From: Virgibacillus sp. MSP4-1
GTDB taxonomy: Bacteria > Bacillota > Bacilli > Bacillales > Alkalibacillaceae
Direction of reading: 5' to 3'
DNA length: 64,000 nucleotides
Assembly: GCF_010092505.1 (NCBI RefSeq)
Contig: NZ_CP048021.1
Location: 1,860,001-1,924,000, forward strand
Shown: positions 26,550 through 34,815 of the stretch, in pieces
Position numbering within the stretch: position 1 is the first letter of the stretch
Layout of the letters: every line of letters starts with the position of its first letter
The notes under the pieces: model-generated
The model's input: only the letters and a program-made list of their open reading frames with translations
Told to the model about the DNA's origin: nothing
The model's database searches: none
Program-made: the position numbers and the translations under genes

Positions 26550-26855
26550 TTAATGGTGATGATGGTGTCCCTTTTTCGGATTTGTAACGACAAACTCTTC
26601 TTCCGGAACCTGGAAGAACTGAATCCAAATCCCATCCAGCCATTCTTCTTCCTGTTTACTTAATAAAATGTCTACATCTTTATCTGTCTTTACAATTTCA
26701 TCATCTTCTTTAGGTGTATCGATACCAATATCATAATGGGCGTGATCTCCGTGTACATGGGACACACTGACCCGAATCATTTTTCCTTCAGCTTCCTTGG
26801 TCGCTAACATACGCTTAAGTTCCTTACCGGCTAAGCGGTTCATTTTTACTTCCAT
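26550..26855 (-). CDS. Cysteine-less HesB/A-type-like protein with natural His5 tail
   Basis: A 101-residue protein whose layout resembles A-type iron-sulphur carriers (helix MNRLAGKELKRMLATKEAEG, strand MIRVSVSHVHGDHAHYDIGID, then DKDVDILLSKQEEEWLDGIWIQFF). All three cluster-binding cysteines of that family are absent; the corresponding loop is His/Asp-rich (HVHGDHAH), and the C-terminus is KKGHHHHH. This implies metal binding by histidine rather than Fe-S transfer, which is inference. ATG 26855 follows AGGAGG; the longer frame from 26951 is not supported. Confidence 0.6.
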   Translation of the reverse strand: MEVKMNRLAGKELKRMLATKEAEGKMIRVSVSHVHGDHAHYDIGIDTPKEDDEIVKTDKDVDILLSKQEEEWLDGIWIQFFQVPEEEFVVTNPKKGHHHHH

Positions 26856-26973
26856 GTTTAGTCCTCCTAAAAATTCATCTTTTCTTATTATATCCTTAAT
26901 TTTGGCCAAAAATAAAGCAAAAGGGAATTTCAACTCCACTATTATGCACATCGAATGTTTCCCGGATAACTGG

Positions 26974-27579
26974 TTAGAAAATAGACTGAGGCAGCAGTTT
27001 ATATCGATATAGACGTACTATCATTTCAATAATAAGCTTTGGAAACTTTTTCGGAAAATATTTCAATCGATAAAATCTCTGATAAGTGGCCTTCAAATCT
27101 TCCCACTGCCTGCACTCTTTGGTTTGTTTAAAGCGGGCAACATCAATAAGCTTTACCTGCCCATGACAGGTTAGAATGATATTTTTCAAGTGAGTATCCG
27201 AGGGGTTTAATCCTTTTGATTTGGCAAAATTCATCGCCTGATCTACCCGTTTTACCATCTCAGGAGTAATTTCAATTCCCTGACAGAGACACTCATAAAA
27301 GGTAATCCCGGATAAATATTCTAAGACAAAGTAATTCCCGCCTTCACCGTAAATGGCAGGGAAATACTGATCGTTATTTAATTGCCTGTAAATACTTATT
27401 TCCTGCTTTGCCAGGTCTTCGCATGAGGGATAAAATATTTTAACTGCTTTGTTTGTATTTGCAACTTTAAATACAGCAGCACTTCTTCCTTTCCCGATTA
27501 AGATAAGCTCATCAGGATGTGAACGAATCCTTGTTTTGTGAAATGTCACCTTCTCAACCAAATCCCCAATAGGTTTCAT
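26974..27579 (-). CDS. Small protein-kinase-fold protein (RIO/YrzF-like)
   Basis: A 201-residue kinase-like protein. Glycine loop GKGRSAAVFKV, ATP-site lysine in KAVKIFY, hinge FVLEYLSGITFYE, a catalytic-loop-like SDTHLKNII and a metal-binding LIDVARF in place of DFG. It is shorter than eukaryote-type Ser/Thr kinases and resembles B. subtilis YrzF/YbdM-type proteins. Substrate unknown. Start ATG 27579 follows GGAGAGGA; a longer frame to 27675 would run through the terminator of the upstream gene. Confidence 0.7.
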   Translation of the reverse strand: MKPIGDLVEKVTFHKTRIRSHPDELILIGKGRSAAVFKVANTNKAVKIFYPSCEDLAKQEISIYRQLNNDQYFPAIYGEGGNYFVLEYLSGITFYECLCQGIEITPEMVKRVDQAMNFAKSKGLNPSDTHLKNIILTCHGQVKLIDVARFKQTKECRQWEDLKATYQRFYRLKYFPKKFPKLIIEMIVRLYRYKLLPQSIF

Positions 27580-27628
27580 TCTGGATAATCCTCTCCATTT
27601 CGGGTCTTTTCCGCTGAACATTCCCGGG

Positions 27629-27672
27629 AAAAAGAAAAGTATGTGATTGATTATCACATACCTTTCTTTTAT
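27629..27672 (-). terminator. Terminator of the acyl-CoA ligase gene
   Basis: On the minus strand GGTATGTGAT / ATCACATAC pair with a 5-nt loop, then TTTCTTTTT. It lies 30 bp after the ligase stop. Confidence 0.75.
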
Positions 27673-27703
27673 CATATATTTTTATCCATTGCATTTTATG
27701 TGC

Positions 27704-29326
27704 TTAAGCATTCTCCATTAAATGATCCTTTAACTGATCCCGTAGTGAACGTTTCAGGAATTTACCAACAGAGGTTTTTGGCAATTCATCCATAAAGACA
27801 ATGTCATCCGGAAGCCACCACTTCGCAAATTGAGGACGCATATCATCCAGCAGGTCTTCCTTTCCTATTTGATCTTTATAGGCATCTTTTAAGACGACAC
27901 ATGCAACCGGTCGTTCCATCCACTTCGGATGTGGAACGGCAACGACGGCAGCCTCGAAAACGGCTTCGTGTGCCATAAGTACATTTTCAATATCGACGGA
28001 AGAAATCCATTCTCCGCCACTTTTAATTAAATCCTTCGTACGGTCCACTAACTTAATATTTCCTTCCTCATCAATGGTTGCAATATCACCTGTATGCAGC
28101 CAGCCATCCTGGAAAGCATCCGCTGTGCGCTCATCATTATAATATTCACTGGCAATCCACGGACCTCTGACAAGCAATTCTCCCATCTCTTTTCCATCTG
28201 GCCTGACTTCTCCGCGATCGTTGACGACTTTCGCCTCCAGTCCAGGGACAATAATTCCCTGTTTAGAGCGGACATCAAGCTTCTCTTCTTCAGGTAAATC
28301 CTGCTGATAGCTTTTCAGTCTTGCTGCAGTCACAACTGGAGTGGTCTCTGTTAAACCATAGGCATGCAAGAATGGGATTCCATGCTGTGATTCAAACGCA
28401 CGAATAATCCCTCGAGGGGCAGCCGACCCACCACAGACAACCGCACGCAGGCTGCTCATATCATAGTCATGCTGCTCCAGTTCGTTTAACAGTCCTAACC
28501 AGATCGTCGGTACACCCGCTGTCAAAGTAACCTTTTCTTCTTCAATGAATTCAGCCAAAAGCTTAGGGGTAAACATCGGTCCTGGCAAAACCTGTGTGGT
28601 CCCAAACCACGTGGAAGCAAACGGTAGACCCCAGGCATTCACATGAAACATCGGTACAACCGGCATCAGTACATCAGATTCCGAAAGCCCAAGCGTATCA
28701 CTTAACCCCAATGCCATACTATGCAGGACGAGCCCGCGATGAGTATATTCAACTCCTTTTGGCTTGCCTGTTGTTGCAGATGTATAGCACATCGCTGCCG
28801 GGTCATTTTCATCCAATAGATCGGTATTATACTGGTAGTCAGAATCGCCTTCAGCTACTAGTTCTTCATAGGAATAGACAGGGGATAATGATGTTGAAGG
28901 GAGCTGATTCGCATCAGTCATGATTACATAAGCTTTGACCGTTTCCAGCTGATCCTGAACCTGCTCAACCACCGGAACAATGTCTTCATCAATTAAAAGC
29001 ACTTTATCTTCTGCATGATTCAGGATATAGCTCAAATGCTCCCGGGACAGTCGAAAATTAGCCATATGCAGTACAGCTCCCATGCAAGGAACAGCAAAAT
29101 AGGCTTCTAAATGACGATGATGATTCCAGGCAAGTGTAGCCACACGGTCTCCTTTTTGAATCCCGAGCTTTTCCAGGGCACTGGACAGGGCACGTGCTCT
29201 CTGCCCGATATCTTTGTAGGTCAGACGGTGAATGGTTGAACCTGTCCGGGAGATCACCTGTTTTTTACTGAAGTACTTTTCAGCCCGTTCAATCTTTTGA
29301 ACTAACGTTAAAGGCGTATTCATCAT
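27704..29326 (-). CDS. Long-chain fatty-acid-CoA ligase (AMP-forming)
   Basis: A 540-residue adenylating enzyme. Seen: AMP-binding P-loop YTSATTGKPKGVEYTHRG, the HAYGLTETTP motif, GWLHTGDIATIDEEG with the adenosine-ribose aspartate, and the C-terminal catalytic lysine in LPKTSVGKFLKR. It activates a fatty acid to acyl-CoA for degradation or lipid synthesis; sequence resembles medium/long-chain enzymes (AlkK/LcfA side). Single gene with its own terminator and an upstream CRE, suggesting repression on preferred carbon sources. Confidence 0.88.
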   Translation of the reverse strand: MMNTPLTLVQKIERAEKYFSKKQVISRTGSTIHRLTYKDIGQRARALSSALEKLGIQKGDRVATLAWNHHRHLEAYFAVPCMGAVLHMANFRLSREHLSYILNHAEDKVLLIDEDIVPVVEQVQDQLETVKAYVIMTDANQLPSTSLSPVYSYEELVAEGDSDYQYNTDLLDENDPAAMCYTSATTGKPKGVEYTHRGLVLHSMALGLSDTLGLSESDVLMPVVPMFHVNAWGLPFASTWFGTTQVLPGPMFTPKLLAEFIEEEKVTLTAGVPTIWLGLLNELEQHDYDMSSLRAVVCGGSAAPRGIIRAFESQHGIPFLHAYGLTETTPVVTAARLKSYQQDLPEEEKLDVRSKQGIIVPGLEAKVVNDRGEVRPDGKEMGELLVRGPWIASEYYNDERTADAFQDGWLHTGDIATIDEEGNIKLVDRTKDLIKSGGEWISSVDIENVLMAHEAVFEAAVVAVPHPKWMERPVACVVLKDAYKDQIGKEDLLDDMRPQFAKWWLPDDIVFMDELPKTSVGKFLKRSLRDQLKDHLMENA

Positions 29327-29418
29327 TGTTTATCAACCCTTCCTGTAATTTGAAAATAATTAATATTCAGTAAATTTTAAGTAAAAAATAAAATAGTTAC
29401 CAACTGTATGTACTTTAT

Positions 29419-29435
29419 ATTGTATGCGTTTTCAA
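29419..29435 (-). promoter_or_regulatory. Catabolite-responsive element upstream of acyl-CoA ligase
   Basis: The minus-strand sequence TTGAAAACGCATACAAT fits all positions of the CRE consensus WTGNAARCGNWWWCAWW. It lies 93 bp before the ligase start, a suitable distance for CcpA repression near the promoter. Confidence 0.65.
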
Positions 29436-29469
29436 AACTAATTGCAATAGTCCGTTTTCTAATCCTTGC

Positions 29470-29491
29470 CTGTTCATACGTGATAAAAAAA
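29470..29491 (+). repeat. Dispersed ~30-bp element, partial copy 4
   Basis: CTGTTCATACGTGATAAAAAA matches the right half of the consensus; the GGGG..TTACGG half is missing. Located between the acyl-CoA ligase and YqkD-like genes. Confidence 0.4.
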
Positions 29492-29519
29492 TTACCGATG
29501 GCTGCAATCCCGAAAAGTA

Positions 29520-29552
29520 AGAAGGAGCAGATTCTGCCATGATCCTGCTCCA
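29520..29552 (-). terminator. Possible terminator after the YqkD-like gene
   Basis: GGAGCAG / CTGCTCC with a 14-nt loop, followed on the minus strand by TTCTTACTTTT. Short stem and imperfect T-run make this moderate. Confidence 0.45.
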
Positions 29553-29568
29553 TTCTGACAAAAAAAGA

Positions 29569-30516
29569 TTACTTTGTATTTTGCTCGATAAATGAACCTA
29601 CTTTCTGCTGAAACTCCTTAGGTGCAACTGTAAATGCTTTAGTGTGACCTGCATCCGGTACAATCCACAATTCTTTTTCCCCGCCTGCTGCTTCATAAAT
29701 CTCATGTGCCATGTCTGTCGGAACGAGCTCATCAATCGCCCCATGGATAATAAAGAGCGGTTTTGTATTCTTCTTTACCTGCTCCATAGCCGAAGCCTCT
29801 TCAAAGGTATAGCCTGCCCGCACCTTCGTAAACAGACTTGTGAGATCCAGCAATGGGAATGAAGGCAATCCATATAAGTATTTTAATTGGTGGGTTAATT
29901 CATCTTTCACCGTTGTGTAGCCGCTATCAGCAACTATCCCTTTTACTTCTTCAGGCAACTGCTCCCCACTTGCCATTAAAACAGTGGCTGCACCCATGGA
30001 ATTTCCATGCCAGAAGATCTGTTCAGCGTTTTTCTTTTCAATTAAAATATCAGTCCAGCCTAATAGGTCCCTGCGATCATGCCAGCCGTAGCCAATATAG
30101 TCTCCTTCACTTTCCCCATGGCCTCGTGCATCAGGCATTAATATATCAAAACCCTGATCATAATAGAACTTTACATAGTCGTCCATCTGTTCTTTATGGC
30201 CGCGATAGCCATGAGCCAGTATCACGGCTTTACCTGTTGACTGCTCATTTTTCAGGAAGTCCGCTTTTAAAGTTAAATCGTCATAGGAGTTTTGTGTCAT
30301 GGTTTCAAAAGATTGCTTCTGATACCACTGCTTTCCTTCCTGAAGAATTTGATTTTCAGCTTCTACCTCTGCTGTTGCCGGCTCTGACCCACGATAAAGC
30401 TCCACTTCCTGTCCACGCTTAACGGCCTCGCCATAAAAATAATGGACAGCAAATCCTGCGCCAATAATAACCAGTCCTAGAAAAATACTTGCGAATATGA
30501 TGATTTTTTTCTTCAT
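29569..30516 (-). CDS. Alpha/beta hydrolase, YqkD-like, membrane-anchored
   Basis: A 315-residue hydrolase with an N-terminal membrane helix (IIIFASIFLGLVIIGAGFAV) and an external catalytic domain. Nucleophile elbow GNSMGA, acidic residue in GAIDELVP, and catalytic His in DAGHTKAF form the triad; AHGYRGHKEQM holds the oxyanion region. Closest familiar relative is B. subtilis YqkD; substrate unknown. It lies 17 bp after the DUF1836 gene and may be transcribed with it. Confidence 0.8.
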   Translation of the reverse strand: MKKKIIIFASIFLGLVIIGAGFAVHYFYGEAVKRGQEVELYRGSEPATAEVEAENQILQEGKQWYQKQSFETMTQNSYDDLTLKADFLKNEQSTGKAVILAHGYRGHKEQMDDYVKFYYDQGFDILMPDARGHGESEGDYIGYGWHDRRDLLGWTDILIEKKNAEQIFWHGNSMGAATVLMASGEQLPEEVKGIVADSGYTTVKDELTHQLKYLYGLPSFPLLDLTSLFTKVRAGYTFEEASAMEQVKKNTKPLFIIHGAIDELVPTDMAHEIYEAAGGEKELWIVPDAGHTKAFTVAPKEFQQKVGSFIEQNTK

Positions 30517-30533
30517 CCTGCTCCCTCACCTAT

Positions 30534-31121
30534 CTATTCTATTTTTTTGTCATCCGTCTCTGTTAACTCATCTACCAGCTTCTCAGCCGCACGCCGATAA
30601 AAATTACTCATGTTTACAAAGGAAGAAATCAGGAACACCTTTTTTAAGTAATCAAGGTCCTCTTCATCCAATTGCCTGTTTATTTCCCCGACCTTTTCAA
30701 CACTATCTCTCGTATGCCTGGAAAAGGTCTCCGCATTTTGTTCGGACAAATGGATGTAGCTTCGATAAAATGTGTCGAGATCAAAGTCTCCCTCCGTCAT
30801 CTTTTGATTGATACCTTCTAAGACGGTTTTTATATCATTGATAGATAAAGCGCCTTTAAGCTGATAAATCAAACTGATTAATAATACATGGTCTTTGGAA
30901 TACTTTTTATTTGTAATCGGGAAAAATAGCTTCCCCTTTGCATAATTATTAATCATCGTTTTCGTTAATACTTTATCCTCTTCATTTCTCTTGGAATCTT
31001 TATATTTTTTCTCGAATAATTGAATCACCTGGTCCATATATAAGTCCAAATCCGGAATATCCTCCGGGGTTAAGTGGTTGTACAATTGCAACTCTTCAAG
31101 TAACTCATCAATATTTTCCAT
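30534..31121 (-). CDS. DUF1836 protein, probable HTH regulator
   Basis: A 195-residue acidic protein with the DUF1836 signature: DLDLYMDQVIQLFEKKY, then TKTMINNYAKGKLFFP, which has the look of a MerR-like winged HTH, and KKYSKDHVLLISLIYQLKGALSINDIK. These proteins are thought to be DNA-binding but have no assigned role. The gene directly precedes the YqkD-like hydrolase (17 bp) and diverges from the hemolysin III gene. Confidence 0.7.
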   Translation of the reverse strand: MENIDELLEELQLYNHLTPEDIPDLDLYMDQVIQLFEKKYKDSKRNEEDKVLTKTMINNYAKGKLFFPITNKKYSKDHVLLISLIYQLKGALSINDIKTVLEGINQKMTEGDFDLDTFYRSYIHLSEQNAETFSRHTRDSVEKVGEINRQLDEEDLDYLKKVFLISSFVNMSNFYRRAAEKLVDELTETDDKKIE

Positions 31122-31258
31122 AAAATTTCCCTCATTAAAATGGTTTTATGAATCTATTATACGGGAACCTTTTTATATAGTAAAGGTTGACTGCATGCCA
31201 ACATCATTGTATCATTATATGTAGTTATCAAAACTACATAACGTTTTGGAGGGATTTT

Positions 31259-31906
31259 TTGGGTGCATATATTCGTGAGCCAATAAATGGATTCACCCAT
31301 TTATTCGGTGCTGTTTTTTCCTTTGCCGGTTTACTTGCTTTAGTCATAAAGGCTGCAATGAACAGCTTTTCCGCTGTAGATATCATGGCTGTGATTATTT
31401 TTGGGGTCAGCATGATTCTGCTATACTCCGCTTCAGCGACTTATCATATGGTCACGGCCAGAGATCATGTCATTGCCTTTTTAAGACGAATTGACCACTC
31501 GATGATTTTTGTTTTAATTGCAGGTACGTATACACCGTTTTGTTTAATCAGTCTGGAAGGTACATTAGGATGGGTTCTCTTTATTATTATTCAGAGCCTG
31601 GCTGTATTTGGGGTGGCTTATAAATTGATTTTCTTTCATAGCCCAAGATGGTTGTCAACGTCTATTTACATTGCCATGGGCTGGATGGTCATTTTCTTTT
31701 TCTCTCCGTTATCAGATGTAATAGGAACAGGCGGAATGATCCTGCTGATTGCCGGTGGGATTTTATATACTATAGGTGGCGTGATTTACGGTGCCAAGCC
31801 TAAGTTTCTGGAATTTAAGCATATGGGCTTTCATGAGATCTTCCATATCTTTATTCTGCTCGGCAGTCTTGCACATTTTCTATCGGTTTATTTCTATGTA
31901 CTATAA
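31259..31906 (+). CDS. Hemolysin III / PAQR family membrane protein (YplQ-like)
   Basis: A 215-residue protein with seven membrane helices and the HlyIII/PAQR motifs: REPINGFTHLFGAVFS at the start, SATYHM, RRIDHSMIFVLIAGTYTP, and HEIFHIFILLGSLAHF; the conserved Ser/Asp/His residues would bind zinc. Related to adiponectin-receptor-like hydrolases. The start is TTG 31259 because GGAGG is six bases upstream and the product then begins exactly like its homologues; the open frame extends upstream to 31187 without support. A terminator follows. Confidence 0.83.
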   Translation: MGAYIREPINGFTHLFGAVFSFAGLLALVIKAAMNSFSAVDIMAVIIFGVSMILLYSASATYHMVTARDHVIAFLRRIDHSMIFVLIAGTYTPFCLISLEGTLGWVLFIIIQSLAVFGVAYKLIFFHSPRWLSTSIYIAMGWMVIFFFSPLSDVIGTGGMILLIAGGILYTIGGVIYGAKPKFLEFKHMGFHEIFHIFILLGSLAHFLSVYFYVL

Positions 31907-31925
31907 TAGACACTCAAGAATTGTA

Positions 31926-31961
31926 AAAGGAGTCTGCTTATGATAGCTGGCTTCTTTTTTT
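31926..31961 (+). terminator. Terminator of the hemolysin III gene
   Basis: AAAAGGAGTCTGC and GCTGGCTTCTTTT pair with one mismatch and two G-U pairs around an 8-nt loop, followed by T's. It touches the stop codon of the HEPN remnant on the other strand. Confidence 0.6.
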
Positions 31962-32116
31962 CACTTTATTCTATCAAATTTTTCTATTATATGGCTTACC
32001 CATTTTCGTAGTAATTCGTAATAATCGGGCAGTTGTTTAAAAATTTCCACTGCTAACTCTTCATTATAAGTATGAACCGTTAGATTTCGGTCATTTACCA
32101 TTTTTAGCCCCAGCTG
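31961..32116 (-). pseudogene. C-terminal remnant of a HEPN toxin (HI0074 family)
   Basis: Immediately after the MNT stop codon the same frame continues for 51 residues to a TGA: it contains KMVNDRNLTVHTYNEELA, then IFKQLPDYYELLRKWV. This is the C-terminal third of the HEPN partner of MNT nucleotidyltransferases, with the RX4HXY catalytic motif RNLTVHTY intact. The N-terminal helices (about 80 residues) are missing and there is no start codon with a ribosome binding site, so it is a deletion remnant. Confidence 0.75.
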
Positions 32117-32461
32117 TTAAAGCATGTTGAGCAAGTTTAATTCTTTCCTATAATCTTTCCATAATACCCCTTCTTCCTTTACTCTTTCTTTCAGTTGCTC
32201 ATTAGCAGCCGTTAAATCGACAAGATCCACGTGATAGGGGATTGTTGACTCTTCAATACGATCTCGTAGTTCTACCCACTTACTCATTGGAATTTCACCA
32301 TTCGATTGTATCGTAACATCTATATCTGATGTTTGTTTTTCTTCTTCACGGGCCCAAGAACCAAATAGATATACTCTTACCGGTTCATCTTCTAATGTTT
32401 TAACGACAATATCCCTTAAATCAATTAACAATTTTTCTCTAAGTAAGTGATTCCGACTGAT
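32117..32461 (-). pseudogene. MNT nucleotidyltransferase (MntA-like antitoxin), probably decayed
   Basis: The frame has the minimal nucleotidyltransferase motif GSX10DXD (GSWAREEEKQTSDID) of antitoxins that AMPylate their HEPN toxin. The first usable canonical start is TTG at 32431 without a ribosome binding site (104 residues). Ten codons further upstream an ATC at 32459-32461 is correctly spaced after GAGGTG, and the extension S-R-N-H-L-L-R-E-K looks like the true N-terminus, so the original start codon seems mutated. The C-terminus runs into a stop where the partner gene has been deleted. A functional protein is possible but unlikely. Confidence 0.6.
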
Positions 32462-32565
32462 GGCTGTTCACCTCAATTCTCACTCATGAAATAACAAGCG
32501 CAATCCGTTAAATTAACATCTACCCTATTTTAATTATAGCAATATTTAACGGCAAAAACGAACCC

Positions 32566-33525
32566 CTATCGCTGGGGTTCGTTTTTCTGTGCAAAGACCT
32601 TTTCCAGTTGCTCAGCCCCTTCTCTTAATGCCTGCTCTGATTCAGGAGAAAAGCCAATGAAGTTTCCAAAGCCATGAATAAGTCCGTCATAATTTTTATA
32701 GAAAACGTTGACACCGCCTGACTTCAACTCATCAGCAAAAGCCTTCCCTTCATCACGCAACGGATCATACTGGGCTGTCAAAAGTGTTGCCGACGGGAGT
32801 TTACCCAAATCCTTATACATGATTGGCGAAGCGTAAGGATGGTTGCGTTCCTTTGGGTCATTGAAATAATGTTTACTGAACCATTGCATCATTTCCAGCG
32901 TGAGAAAGTAGCCGTCTGCGTTTTCCATCATGGATGCAGGTGGTGTTTCTCCTTTAAATCCTGTTGACGGATATAAAAGGAATTGATGCTTGATGTCAGG
33001 ACCTCCCTGTTCATAAGCTTTGATACAAGTTACAATAGACAGATTTCCACCGGCACTATCGCCACCCACCGCGAGTCGCTGTCCATCTATATCAAATTCT
33101 GAGGTATGCCCTGCAACCCAGACGAGCGAATCATAGGCATCTTCAACTGCGGCCGGATATTTATGCTCCGGTGCAAGCCGGTAATCTACAGAAACGACCA
33201 CACATTTAGCCTGATTGGCGATCAGACGGCAGATGGAATCATGACTGTCTAAATCACCAATCACCCATCCTCCGCCATGATAATAAACCAGTCCCGGATA
33301 TTGGGCCTCTCCTTCCACTGGAGTATAAACACGAACCGGGATGTCTCTGCCTTCAAGAGGGAGCGTCCGGTTTTCCACCTTCTCAACACGCTCTCCACCC
33401 TGATCCATCGCAAGCATTTCCTTTTCCTTGGCCCGGTACTGCTCGGGTGTGATCCGGTCCATATCTATCTCAGGTAACGCTTTAAGTTCATCCAGGAATG
33501 CCTGAATGCTTGGAACCACCGCCAT
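32566..33525 (-). CDS. Alpha/beta hydrolase, hormone-sensitive-lipase family esterase
   Basis: A 319-residue carboxylesterase of family IV. The oxyanion-hole motif HGGGW, the nucleophile GDSAGG, the acid in YDPLRDEG and His in LIHGFGNF are all present. These enzymes hydrolyse short- to medium-chain esters in the cytoplasm. It lies 59 bp after the MDR reductase gene on the same strand, so the two may form a small operon. Confidence 0.86.
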   Translation of the reverse strand: MAVVPSIQAFLDELKALPEIDMDRITPEQYRAKEKEMLAMDQGGERVEKVENRTLPLEGRDIPVRVYTPVEGEAQYPGLVYYHGGGWVIGDLDSHDSICRLIANQAKCVVVSVDYRLAPEHKYPAAVEDAYDSLVWVAGHTSEFDIDGQRLAVGGDSAGGNLSIVTCIKAYEQGGPDIKHQFLLYPSTGFKGETPPASMMENADGYFLTLEMMQWFSKHYFNDPKERNHPYASPIMYKDLGKLPSATLLTAQYDPLRDEGKAFADELKSGGVNVFYKNYDGLIHGFGNFIGFSPESEQALREGAEQLEKVFAQKNEPQR

Positions 33526-33584
33526 TATCCTCTCCTCCTTTTTTTACCATTCTATTTTTATAAAACTATTTTTATAAAAAAACA

Positions 33585-34598
33585 TTATTCCTGAAATACT
33601 TTTACAATTTGCTTGCCTAAATTTTCACCTTTAAAGAGACCGATAAATGCCTGTGGAACATTTTCAAATCCTTCCACAATTGTCTCTTCATATTTTAGCT
33701 TTCCTTCTGAGAGCCACTGTCCAAGATCCCTTGCTGCCTCCTTAAATCGCGGAGCATAGTCACTCACAATAAATCCTTTCATCAAGGCGCGGGTTTTAAT
33801 CAGCTTAGGCTGAATACGTGGACCCATATCCTCACTGAGACTTGTGATGTTGTAGGAGGAAATCGCCCCGCAAACCGGTACTCGCGCAAAATCGTTCAGC
33901 AGGCTGGTCACCGCATCTGAAATCGGACCGCCAACGTTATCAAAATAGACATCCACTCCATTAGGGCACGCCTTTTTCACAGCTTTATAGATATTTTCCG
34001 TTGTTTTATAGTTAATCGTCGCATCAAATCCCAGTTCCTTTTCCAGATATTCTGTCTTTTTATCTGAGCCAGCAATCCCTACTACTCGTGTGCCCTTCAT
34101 TTTGGCAATTTGTCCGACAGCCATACCGACCGCACCGGCAGCACCTGAGATGACAACCGTTTCTCCCTCTTTCGGCTGCCCGATATCCAGCAGACCAAAA
34201 TAGGCGGTTAACCCTGTAGTTCCCAAAATTCCAAGATAGGCTGACAGAGGAGCGAGCTGTTCATCCACTTTCCGTACCTGAGATGCACTTACCGCATTAT
34301 ACCGCTGCCAGCCAAGCATACCTGTCACCTTATCGCCAGCCTTTAGCTTGTCACTTTTGGATTCAACTACTTCCCCTACAACTCCACCGGATATCACTTC
34401 ATCCACTTTAAATGGTTCGATGTAAGATTTAGCAGTACTCATTCTTCCTCTCATATATGGATCTACAGATATGTACAGGGAATGAATCAGAACTTGCCCC
34501 TCGCTTAATTCCGGGACTTCTGCCTCTTTAATTTCAAAGTTATCCTCTGCAGGGGTTCCTTCTGGTCTGGATTTTAATAAAATCTGTTCATTTTTCAT
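33585..34598 (-). CDS. NADP-dependent zinc-less MDR oxidoreductase (YfmJ / LTB4DH-like)
   Basis: A 337-residue medium-chain reductase: VDPYMRGRMS near residue 50, GILGTTGLTAYFGLLDIG, and the cofactor motif VISGAAGAVGMAVGQIAK, then VDVYFDNVGGPI. No zinc-ligand cysteines or histidines are present, as expected for the leukotriene-B4 12-hydroxydehydrogenase / 2-alkenal reductase group. It likely reduces alpha,beta-unsaturated ketones or aldehydes with NADPH. Upstream of, and co-directional with, the esterase gene. Confidence 0.85.
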   Translation of the reverse strand: MKNEQILLKSRPEGTPAEDNFEIKEAEVPELSEGQVLIHSLYISVDPYMRGRMSTAKSYIEPFKVDEVISGGVVGEVVESKSDKLKAGDKVTGMLGWQRYNAVSASQVRKVDEQLAPLSAYLGILGTTGLTAYFGLLDIGQPKEGETVVISGAAGAVGMAVGQIAKMKGTRVVGIAGSDKKTEYLEKELGFDATINYKTTENIYKAVKKACPNGVDVYFDNVGGPISDAVTSLLNDFARVPVCGAISSYNITSLSEDMGPRIQPKLIKTRALMKGFIVSDYAPRFKEAARDLGQWLSEGKLKYEETIVEGFENVPQAFIGLFKGENLGKQIVKVFQE

Positions 34599-34815
34599 AT
34601 TTTCTGCTCCTTTCCTTATGCGTAATTGGCCATAGCCTTGTTAACATTCTATTTATATAACTTCTTTGTTCATGAAGATTTTCCCTTTAATTAATAGAAA
34701 ATTCAATTTTTATCCTGTGAATTGCAGGTGAAAATGCTTACAAATCGAATACATAGAAGGAATGAAAATATACATTAGAAAAATAACGAGGGTTCCATTT
34801 AGGGGGGGAGAGCCT

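Noticed and set aside
26550-26570. His5 codons as an engineered tag
   Set aside because: The tail is five, not six, mixed CAC/CAT codons, joined to native-looking sequence, and the surroundings are chromosomal.
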